64,000 nt of DNA from Pseudodesulfovibrio cashew. Its GTDB lineage: Bacteria > Desulfobacterota > Desulfovibrionia > Desulfovibrionales > Desulfovibrionaceae. Where the stretch lies: the NCBI RefSeq assembly GCF_009762795.1, contig NZ_CP046400.1:1465501-1529500 (forward strand). Direction: 5' to 3'. Positions within the stretch are counted from its first letter, which is position 1. Every line of letters begins with the position of its first letter. Below the pieces are notes generated by a model. That model did not search any database and was not told the origin of the DNA. It saw only the letters and a list, made by a program, of their open reading frames with translations. Shown piece by piece: positions 16,794 through 25,666 of the stretch. The translations under genes were made by a program, and so were the position numbers.

Positions 16794-18461
16794 TTATGCC
16801 TCCATGTTCGGGGGAGTCCAATCGTCTTCTTCGTCCTCGAAGCCGGGCAGGTACTCCTGGCGCATGTCCATCTTGCGTACCTCGCCTTCCTCCAGGACCA
16901 GGGCATTGGCCACGAGCTCGTGGGTACCGGTGATGGTAACGCCGGGGGCCCAGTAGTCTGCCAGGGGAATCAGGGTGGCGCGGTCGATGGCGCAGATGCA
17001 GGCCATGGTGTTGACGCCGTGCTTGTCCCGGACATACCTGAGGGCATTGCCGCGGGGCAGTCCGCCGCGCAGGCGGATTTCCATGATCTCGTCGGTGTTC
17101 AGGCCGGAACCGCCGGCGCAGCAGAAGGTCTGCTCACGGGTGGTCTGGGGCGGCATCTCGAAGAAGTTGTTGCACACGTTCTTGATCACGTAGCGCGGCT
17201 CATCCAGCAGGCCCATGCCCCGAGCGGGGTTGCAGGAGTCGTGGAAGGTGACGCGCAGGTGGTCGTTGCGGCTGGGATCGAGATTGAGCTTGCCGTTCTT
17301 GATCAGGTCGGCGGTGAACTCGGTGATGTGCAGCATCTTGGTTGCGGCAGCGGTGTCGAACACGGTGCCGGTGATCGGGCTCTTCGGGGTCGTCATCTGA
17401 GAACCCTGATTGTCGCCGTTCATGGTGTCCATGTACTGGTGGACGACGCGCCACATGTGGCCGCACTCGCCGCCGAGAATCCACTTACAGCCGAGGCGGT
17501 TGGCTTCGGCGTACATCTTGGCGTTGAGCTTCTTCATGACTTCGTTGTTGGTGAACGAACCGAAGTTGCCGCCCTCGGAGGCGTAGGTGGACATGGTGTA
17601 GTCCAGGTCCAGGTAATCGAAGAGCAGCAGGTAGCCCATGAAGGTGTAGATGCCCGGATCGGCGAAGACGTCGCCGGACGGGGTGATGAACAGGATCTCA
17701 TGGCCCTTTTCGTTGAGCGGGGCCTTGACCCGGCGACCGGTGACTTCTTCGATGTCATCGACCATGAAGTCGACGATGTCCTTGAAGGCGTGGGGCTGAA
17801 TGCCGAGGTGGTTACCTGTGATGTTACAGTTGGAGACCGGCTCCATGATCCAGTTGGTGTTCAGGCCGACCAGGTGCATCAGCTCGCGGGCCATCATGGT
17901 CATTTCCGCGGTGTCGATGCCGTAGGGGCAGAACAGGGAGCAGCGGCGGCACTGGGTGCACTGGTAGAAGTAGATGAACCACTCCTTGAGCACGTTTTCT
18001 TCCATGACGCGGGAGCCCGTCAGCTTGGACAGGATCTTGCCGGCCAGGGTGAACTCGCCGCGGTAGACCGAACGCATCAGTTCGGCGCGGAGCACGGGCA
18101 TGTTCTTGGGGTCGCCGGAGCCGATGAAGTAGTGGCACTTGTCAGCGCAGGCACCGCAACGCACGCAGATGTCCATGAACAGCTGCAGGGAGCGGAACTT
18201 CTTGAGGCGTTCGCGGAAACCGTTGACCACGGTCTCCTTCCAGTTGGCGGGCAGATGCCAGTCAGCCTCGCCGGGAACCCATTGACGCGCCTCGCCCCAC
18301 AGACCGGGCATCTTGGATTCCATGTACGCGATCTTTTCGGGCTTGGCGGGATAACACCAGTTGCCCGGTGAGAAGTCCACCGGGGTCTCCATCCAGCCTG
18401 TGGCCGGCGGAGCGTAGTCTATGCTTTTGAAAAGCTCATCAGCTTTTGGGATGTCGGACAT
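16794..18461 (-). CDS. dsrK: DsrK, HdrD-like catalytic iron-sulfur subunit of DsrMKJOP
   Basis: A 555-residue cytoplasmic subunit related to heterodisulfide reductase HdrD. Two [4Fe-4S] motifs lie near 155-240: CVRCGACADKCHYF and CTQCRRCSLFCPYG. The C-terminal half has CCG-type cysteines, HDSCNPARGMG and CCAGGSGL, which in this family hold the noncubane cluster acting on the DsrC trisulfide. It ends in an acidic tail. AGGAGAGAAGAAAT precedes ATG 18461. It lies between dsrM (43-base gap) and dsrJ (no gap). Confidence 0.96.
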   Translation of the reverse strand: MSDIPKADELFKSIDYAPPATGWMETPVDFSPGNWCYPAKPEKIAYMESKMPGLWGEARQWVPGEADWHLPANWKETVVNGFRERLKKFRSLQLFMDICVRCGACADKCHYFIGSGDPKNMPVLRAELMRSVYRGEFTLAGKILSKLTGSRVMEENVLKEWFIYFYQCTQCRRCSLFCPYGIDTAEMTMMARELMHLVGLNTNWIMEPVSNCNITGNHLGIQPHAFKDIVDFMVDDIEEVTGRRVKAPLNEKGHEILFITPSGDVFADPGIYTFMGYLLLFDYLDLDYTMSTYASEGGNFGSFTNNEVMKKLNAKMYAEANRLGCKWILGGECGHMWRVVHQYMDTMNGDNQGSQMTTPKSPITGTVFDTAAATKMLHITEFTADLIKNGKLNLDPSRNDHLRVTFHDSCNPARGMGLLDEPRYVIKNVCNNFFEMPPQTTREQTFCCAGGSGLNTDEIMEIRLRGGLPRGNALRYVRDKHGVNTMACICAIDRATLIPLADYWAPGVTITGTHELVANALVLEEGEVRKMDMRQEYLPGFEDEEDDWTPPNMEA

Positions 18462-18504
18462 ATTTCTTCTCTCCTGATTAAAGAAGTATCACCTTGGGCG
18501 ACCC

Positions 18505-19551
18505 CTAGGCGTCGGCCTCTTCAGGGGCCTTGCCGTTCTCGGGGTTATCCAGAGGCAGGCCTGCCTCGGCCATGACGACGCCGAATTCCTTTTCGTAATC
18601 CGCATAGGCGTGAGCCTTGATCTTCGGATCGTTCCAGGGATTCACGTGGTGCTTGGCGCGCGTGTCGTTCGGCATGTTCCTGGTGGGCGACAGGAAGACG
18701 CCGGGCAGGTGCATGAGTTTGGAGAACGGGAAGTACGCCATGAGGCAGCTGACCAGGAAGACGTGGACGAAGAAGGAGACGTTGATGGACTCGGGGATGA
18801 CGTAGTGGAACGTCGCCAGACCCATGGTCAGCTCCTTGATCGCGATGACGTCGACCTTGGCATAGTAGCGCATGTAGATGCCCGACAGGGCGATGGCCAG
18901 GATCAGGAACAGCGGGAAGAAGTCCGATACATACGAGATGTAGTTGATCCGGGCGTTGATCAGCCTGCGGCCGAGCAGGAGCAGCACGCCGAGCACCAGA
19001 CCGGCGTCGGTCAGGTACAGGGTGGGCGCACCGATCTGCAGAATGCCGTCAACGAACTCCAGGGCTCCCACAGGCAGGAACGGGATGGGTTCGAGGAACA
19101 GGCGCAGGTGGCGCAGGGCGATGATGAAAAAGGAGTAGTGGAACGTGATGGCGAAGAGCCAGAGCCATTTGCTGGACTTGTAGGCCACCACCGGACCGTC
19201 CTTGGTCTCGTGCAGAGACACGGCGGTGTTCCGGAACAGGGACCGGAATGCGAAGACCTCGAGAACCATACGGAAGAAGGTCTGCGCCCCGGTCTGGGGA
19301 CAGTCAAGCTTGTTCTGCTTGAACATGACGGGATCAAAGGATTTGAACTGACCGCCGGTTGTGGGAATCCGGAAAGGTACGTCGGTCCGGGCCCAGGTGA
19401 AGACTTTGTATACAAAGCCGATAAGGAAGATGCAGAACGCCAAGTACGGGATGGAGGCGCCGAACAGGGAGTTCAGATGCGCCGCGCCAACCCCGAACAA
19501 GGGGATCAACACCAGGAGAAAGACGAACAGAAGTGAGTAAAGAGCATTCAT
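18505..19551 (-). CDS. dsrM: DsrM, cytochrome b (NarI-like) membrane subunit of DsrMKJOP
   Basis: A 348-residue membrane protein with about six helices and several conserved histidines (FHYSFFIIALRHLR, FFVHVFLVS) that could bind two b-type hemes, as in NarI and HdrE. DsrM pairs with DsrK to move electrons between menaquinol and the cytoplasm. GAGGTGACGGTAG precedes ATG 19551. It is the first subunit gene, 200 bases after the RsbRD_N gene, and that gap contains an inverted repeat. Confidence 0.95.
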   Translation of the reverse strand: MNALYSLLFVFLLVLIPLFGVGAAHLNSLFGASIPYLAFCIFLIGFVYKVFTWARTDVPFRIPTTGGQFKSFDPVMFKQNKLDCPQTGAQTFFRMVLEVFAFRSLFRNTAVSLHETKDGPVVAYKSSKWLWLFAITFHYSFFIIALRHLRLFLEPIPFLPVGALEFVDGILQIGAPTLYLTDAGLVLGVLLLLGRRLINARINYISYVSDFFPLFLILAIALSGIYMRYYAKVDVIAIKELTMGLATFHYVIPESINVSFFVHVFLVSCLMAYFPFSKLMHLPGVFLSPTRNMPNDTRAKHHVNPWNDPKIKAHAYADYEKEFGVVMAEAGLPLDNPENGKAPEEADA

Positions 19552-19670
19552 CTACCGTCACCTCGCTTGAAGGTTGGACTTGCCGGGTCTCACGCCGGAA
19601 AGCCTGCCACTAACGGGCCGTGCCTAGACGGTCTGGTGCTGAATGAAAAGACGTATTTTGATGCGCGGTT

Positions 19671-19697
19671 CCGGTCCCCGGTTGCCCCCTGGACCGG
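19671..19697 (-). promoter_or_regulatory. Inverted repeat in the rsbRD_N-dsrM gap
   Basis: A perfect 7-bp dyad CCGGTCC/GGACCGG (19671-19677 with 19691-19697) lies about 120 bases before dsrM. No T-run follows, so it is not a normal terminator. It may be an mRNA processing or stability hairpin, or part of a dsrM promoter region. Confidence 0.3.
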
Positions 19698-19751
19698 CCG
19701 CTCAAAAGCCCGACTCTCCCTTAAGCCAACGCCACACCCCTGGGCGCGTCC

Positions 19752-20279
19752 CTAATCGGCTGACGAATCAGCCGTAACGTCCGCAATCATACCGGCCTTC
19801 CTGAGCAGGTTGCTCTGGGAGCGCTTCACTTCGTCCACGCGCATCCGGTATATCTCTTCGCGACCTTTGGAGTAGATGTCGAACGACATCATGGCCAGGT
19901 TGTCCACCCTGGCCTCGAATCGGAGCAGGTCCCCGAGCCTGTCCTCCGCCTGCATGGGTTTGAAGAACTCGTCGCGAAGGAGCTTCTTCAGCAGAAAAAC
20001 GAAACTGATGGCCTGGGACGGGGTGAAGTCCTGCACGGAGCGGATGCGGATGAGGCGGTCCAGCTCTTCGGCGATCTTCTCGGCGTCCTGCCATTCTATG
20101 ATCAGGTCGACCAGAGCCCGGGTGGCCTCGAAAATGGCCGCCCCGACCGGATTCTGGAACCGATCCTTCTGCCGGACCCATATTTTTTGGGTTTCCTTGG
20201 GGTAGGTTCGGAGGATCAGCTCCGCCCATTTCTCCGACAGCTCGTCCTTGCGCTCTGCAAGTTCGGATTCAAATGTCAT
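19752..20279 (-). CDS. RsbRD N-terminal-domain protein upstream of dsrMKJOP
   Basis: A 175-residue soluble, mostly helical protein. Segments such as ELAERKDELSEKWAELILRTYP, spread over the first 30 residues, and LIIEWQDAEKIAEELDRLIRIRSVQDFTPSQA (about 80-110) fit the RsbRD_N sensor fold. In RsbR proteins this domain precedes a STAS domain; here the STAS part is absent. Genes of this kind often precede dsrM in sulfate reducers (general knowledge). Function is unproven. The gene is co-oriented with dsrM and probably shares its transcript. Start ATG 20279 lacks a strong ribosome site. Confidence 0.75.
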   Translation of the reverse strand: MTFESELAERKDELSEKWAELILRTYPKETQKIWVRQKDRFQNPVGAAIFEATRALVDLIIEWQDAEKIAEELDRLIRIRSVQDFTPSQAISFVFLLKKLLRDEFFKPMQAEDRLGDLLRFEARVDNLAMMSFDIYSKGREEIYRMRVDEVKRSQSNLLRKAGMIADVTADSSAD

Positions 20280-20470
20280 TATCTACTCGTAAAAACTGGC
20301 AAACTTATAGGGGTGGCTCAGCCCTTCACCTGAGAGAGCCCACAGCGTCACCAGTTATGCTTGTGTAAGTTGTGAAAAGCCTCACGTAAAACTTAGGAAC
20401 CATATTCCAAACCCCCCGCGAAAGGTCAAGGTTTTTTCAAGGAAAACCCGGCCTGTGAGAAGGGTTCTCA
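20280..20470 (-). promoter_or_regulatory. Structured leader and possible promoter of the rsbRD_N-dsr operon
   Basis: On the minus strand a TTGACC box (20424-20429) could be a -35 element, with a poor -10 near 20401-20407. Downstream the transcript can form a clamp ACTGG/CCAGT (20351-20355 with 20295-20299, plus-strand bases CCAGT and ACTGG) around an inner hairpin (20336-20343 with 20313-20319), followed by TTTTT. That resembles an attenuator or terminator 15 bases before the start codon. A palindrome TGAGAA-GGG-TTCTCA (20456-20470) lies just upstream of the -35 box. Confidence 0.35.
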
Positions 20471-20523
20471 AAGGATAACAAGGGGAATGGAAAACCAGGG
20501 TCGTCGCGGTGCCGAGGCGGGTT

Positions 20524-23037
20524 CTAGTTGCCGGCGATGCGGTTGCGACCGCCTCGTTTGGCCCTGTAGAGCGCTTCGTCCGCCCTGTTGAGCACGGTGC
20601 CGATGGACATGTCGCCTTCATCCGCGGTGGAGATGCCGATGGAAACCGTGAAGCTCACGGTCTCCTCCTTGGCCTGGACCCGGATGGAAGCCAGGCGGTC
20701 ACGCAGTCTTTCCGCCACCTCCGTTCCCGTCTCCTTGGAGGTTTCGGGCAGCACGGCCGCGAACTCCTCGCCGCCCAGCCTGCCGAAGATGTCGGATTGG
20801 CGCAGCGTCTCCTTGGTGGCGGCCGCCAGCGCCCGGAGCACGTCGTCGCCCACCTTGTGGCCGTATGTGTCGTTGATGGACTTGAAGTAGTCGATGTCGA
20901 GCATGAGCACGGTCAGCGGGCGTCCGTAACGCAGGGCCCGTTCCAGCTCCTTTTCTCCCAGTTGGAAGAATTGGTGCCGGTTGCTGGCCCCCGTCAGGGA
21001 GTCGGTGGTGGCCATGCGCTTCATTTCCCGCTGCAGGCGGATGCGCTCGGTGACGTCGTGAATGACCGAGTAGAGCAGTTGGTTTCCCTGAACCATGATC
21101 GGGCCGGAGTAGACTTCCACGTCGCGGATCTCGCCGTTGGCCAGGATGTGCTTGAAGATGAAGTAGACCCGATTCTCCTTTCTGGCGGAGAACATCTCCT
21201 GGTATATCTCCTCGGGAGAGAGGGCGCTGATCTGCTCCATGCGCATGGCCCGCATCTCTTCCACCGTGTAGCCGTAAAATTCGCTCGCAGCGGGGTTGGC
21301 GTCAACGATCCGTCCGGTCCTCGGATTCTCTAGGAGCATGATGGCGTGGTTGTTCTCGAAAAAGGCGCGGTACTGCTTCTCTCGTTCGCGCAGGACCTTG
21401 TCGGCCTCGAGCCGGGCTGTGATGTCCCGGAACGTGCCTTCCATGGCAATGGGGTTGCCGTCGTCGTCACGGACCACGTGGGCGTTGGCCTCGACCGTGA
21501 TGGGCGTTCCGTCCTTGGTTGTCGCGGACAACTGCATGCCGGTCACGGCACCGCGGGTCGCCAACTGATGACGGAGATCCCTGCGCTCATCCGGGTTGGA
21601 GTAGAGCATGGCGACGGATTCGCCGATCATTTCCTCGCTGGAGTAGCCGAGGAGTACGGACGTGGCCGGATTGATCATCTGGATGACGCCATCCATGTCG
21701 GTGACCACGAAACCCTCACGCATGGATTCGAAGATGCGGCGGAATTTTTCTTCGCTCTTGCGCAGGATCGTCTCCTGCTCCTTGCGGCTGCTGATGTCGC
21801 GGATGACGTTGACCACGCCCAAGGGCTCGCCATAGTCGTTGATGATCAGCGAAAGGGAGTTCTCTGCGGGAAATATTTCGCCGTTATGGCGTCGGAGGTC
21901 GAATTCAAATTCCGCCTTTTCGTTGCGCTCAAAGGCGTCCACGGTGAGCTTGTGATACCGTTCTGACGCTTCCTGGTTGACGTGCAGGTCCTCCACCGAG
22001 GTGTGGCGCAATTCCTCGTTGCTCAGCTGGAACATGGCCTCGGCGGCAGGGTTGGCGTCCATTATCTTCCGTTCCGGCGTCAGGATCAGTACCGCCTCGT
22101 TGAGGGCTACAAAGGAGCTCCTCAGCCAGATTTCCTTTTCTGCCAGGGCGTGTTCGATCTTCCGGCGTTCAGTGACGTCTGCGCCCGAGGCGAGGATGCC
22201 CACCGGCAGGCCGCCTTCATTGCGCAGAATGCGGTTGTTCCACTCGATGAGCAGGCGTCGTCCATCCTTGGTGATGACCGTGTTGGTGCGAATGTCGTCC
22301 GTGTCCATGTTGTCGGCCATGATGGAGTAGAAATAGTCCTTGATCTGATCCCTTTCCTCGGGCGGCACGACAAGGTCTATCCAACTCTGGCCGATGATCT
22401 CCCAGCTTTCGTAGCCCAAGGTGTCGCACCCGGTCTGATTCAGGAGCAGAACGGAGCAGGACACGTCCATGGCCAGCACTATGGAACCGACCACGTCGAG
22501 GTAGTTGGTGGCCTGGTTGTGGTCCTTCATCAACTGGCGTTCGCGTTCCACGGTCGAAGTCACGTCGTCCACCACTACCAGGGTCAGGACGTCGTCGGTG
22601 AAAAAGGCGGGATGGGACGAGACCGTGATGCTGAAAAAACGCTCGGTGTCGCCGATGATGGTCGGCAGATCGAATCGGCACTCCCGGTAGCCGCCGTTTT
22701 CGCGGCTGGAAGCTTCGAGGGCTTCGTGGAGCCAGGGGATCGCCCGGGCCAGCGATGACCCTCCGTCGTCCGCGCAGAGCGCCGCTGCGGCCTGGTTCCT
22801 GGTCACGATGGTGGCGTCCGGCCCCAGGAGGAATACGGCCAGGGTCAGGCTGTCGAGCACGGCCGGGAAGCTGTCGCTCGCGATCGGCATCTCCGGGCTC
22901 AACTGCTTGCGCATTTCTTCGGCCACGATACCGGCCAGCGTCAGCCACGGCGCATCGCCCCCTTCCCCATGCAGGGAAAGGCCGAGGCGTTCGGCCTGAA
23001 GCCGAATGCGATCAGCAAGCTTTTTTTCGTACACCAT
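20524..23037 (-). CDS. PAS-domain diguanylate cyclase (GGDEF)
   Basis: An 837-residue soluble protein. About five PAS/PAC modules span residues 50-670, each closing with DVTERRK, DISSRKEQE, DITARLEAD or DVTERIRLQ. The C-terminal GGDEF domain has the active motif GGEEF at 755-759, and an inhibitory I-site RQSD at 746-749 with the canonical five-residue spacing, so product feedback is expected. Role: makes cyclic di-GMP from GTP in response to unknown signals. It is a single gene, divergent from the DUF2318 cassette. A PilZ receptor is encoded 4.5 kb away. No phosphodiesterase (EAL/HD-GYP) domain is present. Confidence 0.92.
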   Translation of the reverse strand: MVYEKKLADRIRLQAERLGLSLHGEGGDAPWLTLAGIVAEEMRKQLSPEMPIASDSFPAVLDSLTLAVFLLGPDATIVTRNQAAAALCADDGGSSLARAIPWLHEALEASSRENGGYRECRFDLPTIIGDTERFFSITVSSHPAFFTDDVLTLVVVDDVTSTVERERQLMKDHNQATNYLDVVGSIVLAMDVSCSVLLLNQTGCDTLGYESWEIIGQSWIDLVVPPEERDQIKDYFYSIMADNMDTDDIRTNTVITKDGRRLLIEWNNRILRNEGGLPVGILASGADVTERRKIEHALAEKEIWLRSSFVALNEAVLILTPERKIMDANPAAEAMFQLSNEELRHTSVEDLHVNQEASERYHKLTVDAFERNEKAEFEFDLRRHNGEIFPAENSLSLIINDYGEPLGVVNVIRDISSRKEQETILRKSEEKFRRIFESMREGFVVTDMDGVIQMINPATSVLLGYSSEEMIGESVAMLYSNPDERRDLRHQLATRGAVTGMQLSATTKDGTPITVEANAHVVRDDDGNPIAMEGTFRDITARLEADKVLREREKQYRAFFENNHAIMLLENPRTGRIVDANPAASEFYGYTVEEMRAMRMEQISALSPEEIYQEMFSARKENRVYFIFKHILANGEIRDVEVYSGPIMVQGNQLLYSVIHDVTERIRLQREMKRMATTDSLTGASNRHQFFQLGEKELERALRYGRPLTVLMLDIDYFKSINDTYGHKVGDDVLRALAAATKETLRQSDIFGRLGGEEFAAVLPETSKETGTEVAERLRDRLASIRVQAKEETVSFTVSIGISTADEGDMSIGTVLNRADEALYRAKRGGRNRIAGN

Positions 23038-23356
23038 AGGAATATCGATTCCACGCCGCCGGAAAGGCGGACCGTGTCTCCCGTCGTTGGCTGAAATAGC
23101 AGAAACTCGCCGGAGGGAATAGCACTATTTCCCGTAAGTTTGGCAAAAAAAGGGTGTTTGTGCAATAGTGTGCAGTTTAATGTGCTGGTTGTTGCGCAAG
23201 TTTCCGATGCTTCGGCGGTCAGCCGGACGTAACTCGTTGAAAGAAAAGGGGGCCCGGTTTGGTATGCTCCCTGCATTAAATATCAGTTGTGCCATTGTAG
23301 TGCACACTAATTTCATACTTTTAAAGTCTAGAATGTGCAAAACTCGGGAGGCAAGG
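23038..23356. promoter_or_regulatory. Divergent intergenic region between the diguanylate cyclase and DUF2318 genes
   Basis: These 319 bases hold no convincing gene. Two inverted copies of TAGTGTGCA occur (23166-23174 and, inverted, 23301-23309). A palindrome ACTTT-T-AAAGT (23317-23327) lies 30 bases before the DUF2318 start codon, where a promoter or operator would be expected. Composition is more AT-rich than the flanking genes. Confidence 0.35.
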
Positions 23357-23815
23357 ATGAAATCCGGTTTTTCAATCATGTTGTTGGCTCTGGTCATGGC
23401 GGCCACGGCTTTGTCCACCGATGCCCACGCCCTGTTCGGCTTCGGCAAATACGCTTCGGTGGAATCCGTGCAGGGCGTAGTGTCCATACCTGTGTCCGAG
23501 GTGAGCGACGGCGAGGCCCACTACTACGAGTTCGATCAGGGCGGGGCCGAGGTGAAATTCTTTCTGCTCAAGTCTTCGGACGGACAGATCCGCGCCGCTT
23601 TCGACGCATGCGACGTCTGCTACCGCGAAGGCAAAGGGTACACCCAGGATGGCGACTTCATGGTCTGCAACAACTGCGGCCAGCGCTTTCACTCCTCGCG
23701 CATCAATGAGGTGCGGGGCGGCTGCAATCCTTCGCCGCTGACCCGGTCCTTCGATCATGAGAACGTGACCATCAAGGTGTCCGACATCCTGGCCGGGCGC
23801 GGGTATTTCCAATGA
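23357..23815 (+). CDS. Exported DUF2318 (FtrD-like, Fe-S) protein
   Basis: A 152-residue protein with a signal peptide (about 1-25, ending STDAHA). The C-terminal half matches DUF2318: AFDACDVCYREGKGY, MVCNNCGQRFHSSRINEVRGGCNP. The CDVC, CNNC and later Cys suggest metal or cluster binding. Start ATG 23357 follows GGGAGGCAAGG; the frame extends upstream to 23168 but that part looks non-coding. It overlaps the permease gene by four bases. In Campylobacter a homologue (Cj1660) sits with ABC permease and ATPase genes in the P19/Ftr1 iron uptake locus. Here no Ftr1 or P19 gene is seen. Likely role: periplasmic metal handling or redox partner of the transporter (inference). Confidence 0.82.
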   Translation: MKSGFSIMLLALVMAATALSTDAHALFGFGKYASVESVQGVVSIPVSEVSDGEAHYYEFDQGGAEVKFFLLKSSDGQIRAAFDACDVCYREGKGYTQDGDFMVCNNCGQRFHSSRINEVRGGCNPSPLTRSFDHENVTIKVSDILAGRGYFQ

Positions 23816-24975
23816 ACATCCTGACAATTCCGCTCAGGAATCTGCGCCGGAAGTGGGTCAAAACCCTGCTGCTCCTGCTGGTTTTCTCCCTCGGAGTGAC
23901 TTCCATCGTGGCGCTCAATTACGTCTCGGACGTGGTCGGCGGTTCCTTGGAGAAGAAGCTGACCGCCTACGGAGCGAATATTCTGATACTGCCCAGGAGC
24001 GAGAAACTCACCGTCAGTTACGGCGGCTTTTCCCTTGGTGACATGGTCCTGGGCGTCTCCGACCTGGACGAACGGGCGGTTGAGGAAAGGGCCGCGTCCA
24101 TTGCCCTCAAGGATCGCATCTCCGTTGTCGCGCCCAAGCTGGTGGCTATGGCCACGGTGGACGGGACCGGCGTGGGCGTTGTCGGCGTCCGGTGGGATAA
24201 GGAAAAAATCCTCAAGGGATACTGGGCCGCCGATGGCGTCTTCCCCTCCTCTGATGGCGAGGTGCTCGCGGGGGCCAAGGCCGCCGAGCGGCTCGGTCTG
24301 CATCCCGGCTCCGCCGTGGACCTAGGCGGTCGAGCCCTGACCGTCTCCGGCGTGCTCCATCCCACGGGCAGCGACGACGACGCGGTGCTTTTCGCGGATA
24401 TGGACTTCGCCCAGCGCAGCTTCGGAACGCCCGGCAGGGTCAACTTCGTGGAAGTGGCCGCCCTTTGCGCCGGCTGTCCCATCGAGGACATCGTCGCTCA
24501 GCTCAGCGCGGCCATGCCCGGCACGGATATTAAGGCGCTTCAGTCCGTGGTCAAGCAGCGCATGTATTCGGTCAACTTCGTCAAGGAGTTGATCCTCACG
24601 GTGAGCGTGATCATTCTGCTCATCGCCTGCTGCATGGTCGGCGTGACCATGCTTGCCTCGGTCAATGAGCGGATCAAGGAGATCGGGCTGGTGCGCTCTC
24701 TGGGGTTTTCACGGCGCGGCGTCTTCGCCGTCTTCTGCTTCGAAGCCATGCTCATAGGCCTGGCTGCGGGCGCGTTGGGCTACGCGGCGGGGGTTCTGCT
24801 CAGCGCCAAGGTGCTTCAGGTTCTGGACATGACCGAGGGTGCGCACCTCGCCTTCCAGCCCGCGCACATGGCCGCGACCTGTCTGTTCATCGCGACGGTC
24901 TCTGTGTTGGCCGCATTCTTCCCTGCCTGGAAGGCGTCGTCCGTCGAGCCGTCGGGCGCACTGATATCCCTTTAG
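23812..24975 (+). CDS. FtsX/MacB-type ABC transporter permease
   Basis: A 387-residue permease with the FtsX layout: an N-terminal helix (about 17-38), a large periplasmic domain, and three C-terminal helices (about 258-380). Conserved ERIKEIGLVRSLGFSRRGVF precedes the second helix. MacB-like permeases usually act on envelope substrates without classical transport through a channel. The periplasmic part has CAGCP, a cysteine pair that may meet the DUF2318 partner. ATG overlaps the DUF2318 stop (ATGA), and the ATPase follows after 10 bases, so the three genes form one unit. Confidence 0.88.
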   Translation: MNILTIPLRNLRRKWVKTLLLLLVFSLGVTSIVALNYVSDVVGGSLEKKLTAYGANILILPRSEKLTVSYGGFSLGDMVLGVSDLDERAVEERAASIALKDRISVVAPKLVAMATVDGTGVGVVGVRWDKEKILKGYWAADGVFPSSDGEVLAGAKAAERLGLHPGSAVDLGGRALTVSGVLHPTGSDDDAVLFADMDFAQRSFGTPGRVNFVEVAALCAGCPIEDIVAQLSAAMPGTDIKALQSVVKQRMYSVNFVKELILTVSVIILLIACCMVGVTMLASVNERIKEIGLVRSLGFSRRGVFAVFCFEAMLIGLAAGALGYAAGVLLSAKVLQVLDMTEGAHLAFQPAHMAATCLFIATVSVLAAFFPAWKASSVEPSGALISL

Positions 24976-24985
24976 GAGGTATGGC

Positions 24986-25648
24986 ATGTTAGAAGCCAGA
25001 AACATCATGAAGATCTTCCGTTCCGAGGGCGTGGAGACCTGCGCCCTGGCCGGGGCGGACCTGACCGTGGAGTCCGGCGAGTTCGTCTCCCTGGTGGGGC
25101 GGTCCGGTTCGGGAAAGACGACCTTCCTGAACATCCTGTCCACGCTCCTGAGTCCGGATTCGGGGCAGCTTCTGTACCGAGGCGAGGATGTCACCGCCTT
25201 TTCCCCGGCCCGCCTCAACCGGCTGCGCCAGAAGGATTTCGCCGTGGTCTTCCAGTTCCACTACCTGTTGCCGTACCTCTCGGCCCGGGAAAACGTGTTG
25301 CTGCCGTACATGAAGGGTATGAAGACGGTCCCGGCGGAGGTCCGCAGGCGCGCAGACGTCTGCCTGGACAGGGTCGGGCTGTCCGGCAAGGGGAATAAAC
25401 TGCCTGGCCACCTCTCCGGCGGAGAGCAGCAGCGTGTGGCCATTGCGCGCGCCCTGGTCAAGGAGTCCTCGGTGCTCTTTGCGGACGAGCCCACGGGCAA
25501 TCTCGACAGGGAAACAGGCGACGCCGTCATGTCCCTGCTTGCCGAACTCCGTGACGAAGGGCTTTCCATCGTCATGGTTACTCATGACAACGAGTACGCC
25601 GCCATGGCGGACCGGATGGTAGCCATGGCGGACGGCGTGGTGGGATAG
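24986..25648 (+). CDS. ABC transporter ATP-binding protein, LolD/MacB family
   Basis: A 220-residue ATPase. Walker A is GRSGSGKTT near residue 40, the Q-loop is [12 protein letters not shown], the signature is [15 protein letters not shown], Walker B is [14 protein letters not shown] and the switch His is in VMVTHD. The ADEPTGNLD motif places it in the LolD/MacB/FtsE group, matching the FtsX-type permease before it. GGAGGTATGGC precedes ATG 24986. It is the last gene of the cassette; the next gene is convergent. Confidence 0.93.
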   Translation: MLEARNIMKIFRSEGVETCALAGADLTVESGEFVSLVGRSGSGKTTFLNILSTLLSPDSGQLLYRGEDVTAFSPARLNRLRQKDFAVVFQFHYLLPYLSARENVLLPYMKGMKTVPAEVRRRADVCLDRVGLSGKGNKLPGHLSGGEQQRVAIARALVKESSVLFADEPTGNLDRETGDAVMSLLAELRDEGLSIVMVTHDNEYAAMADRMVAMADGVVG

Positions 25649-25666
25649 ACCGGCCTGGGACTTCCG

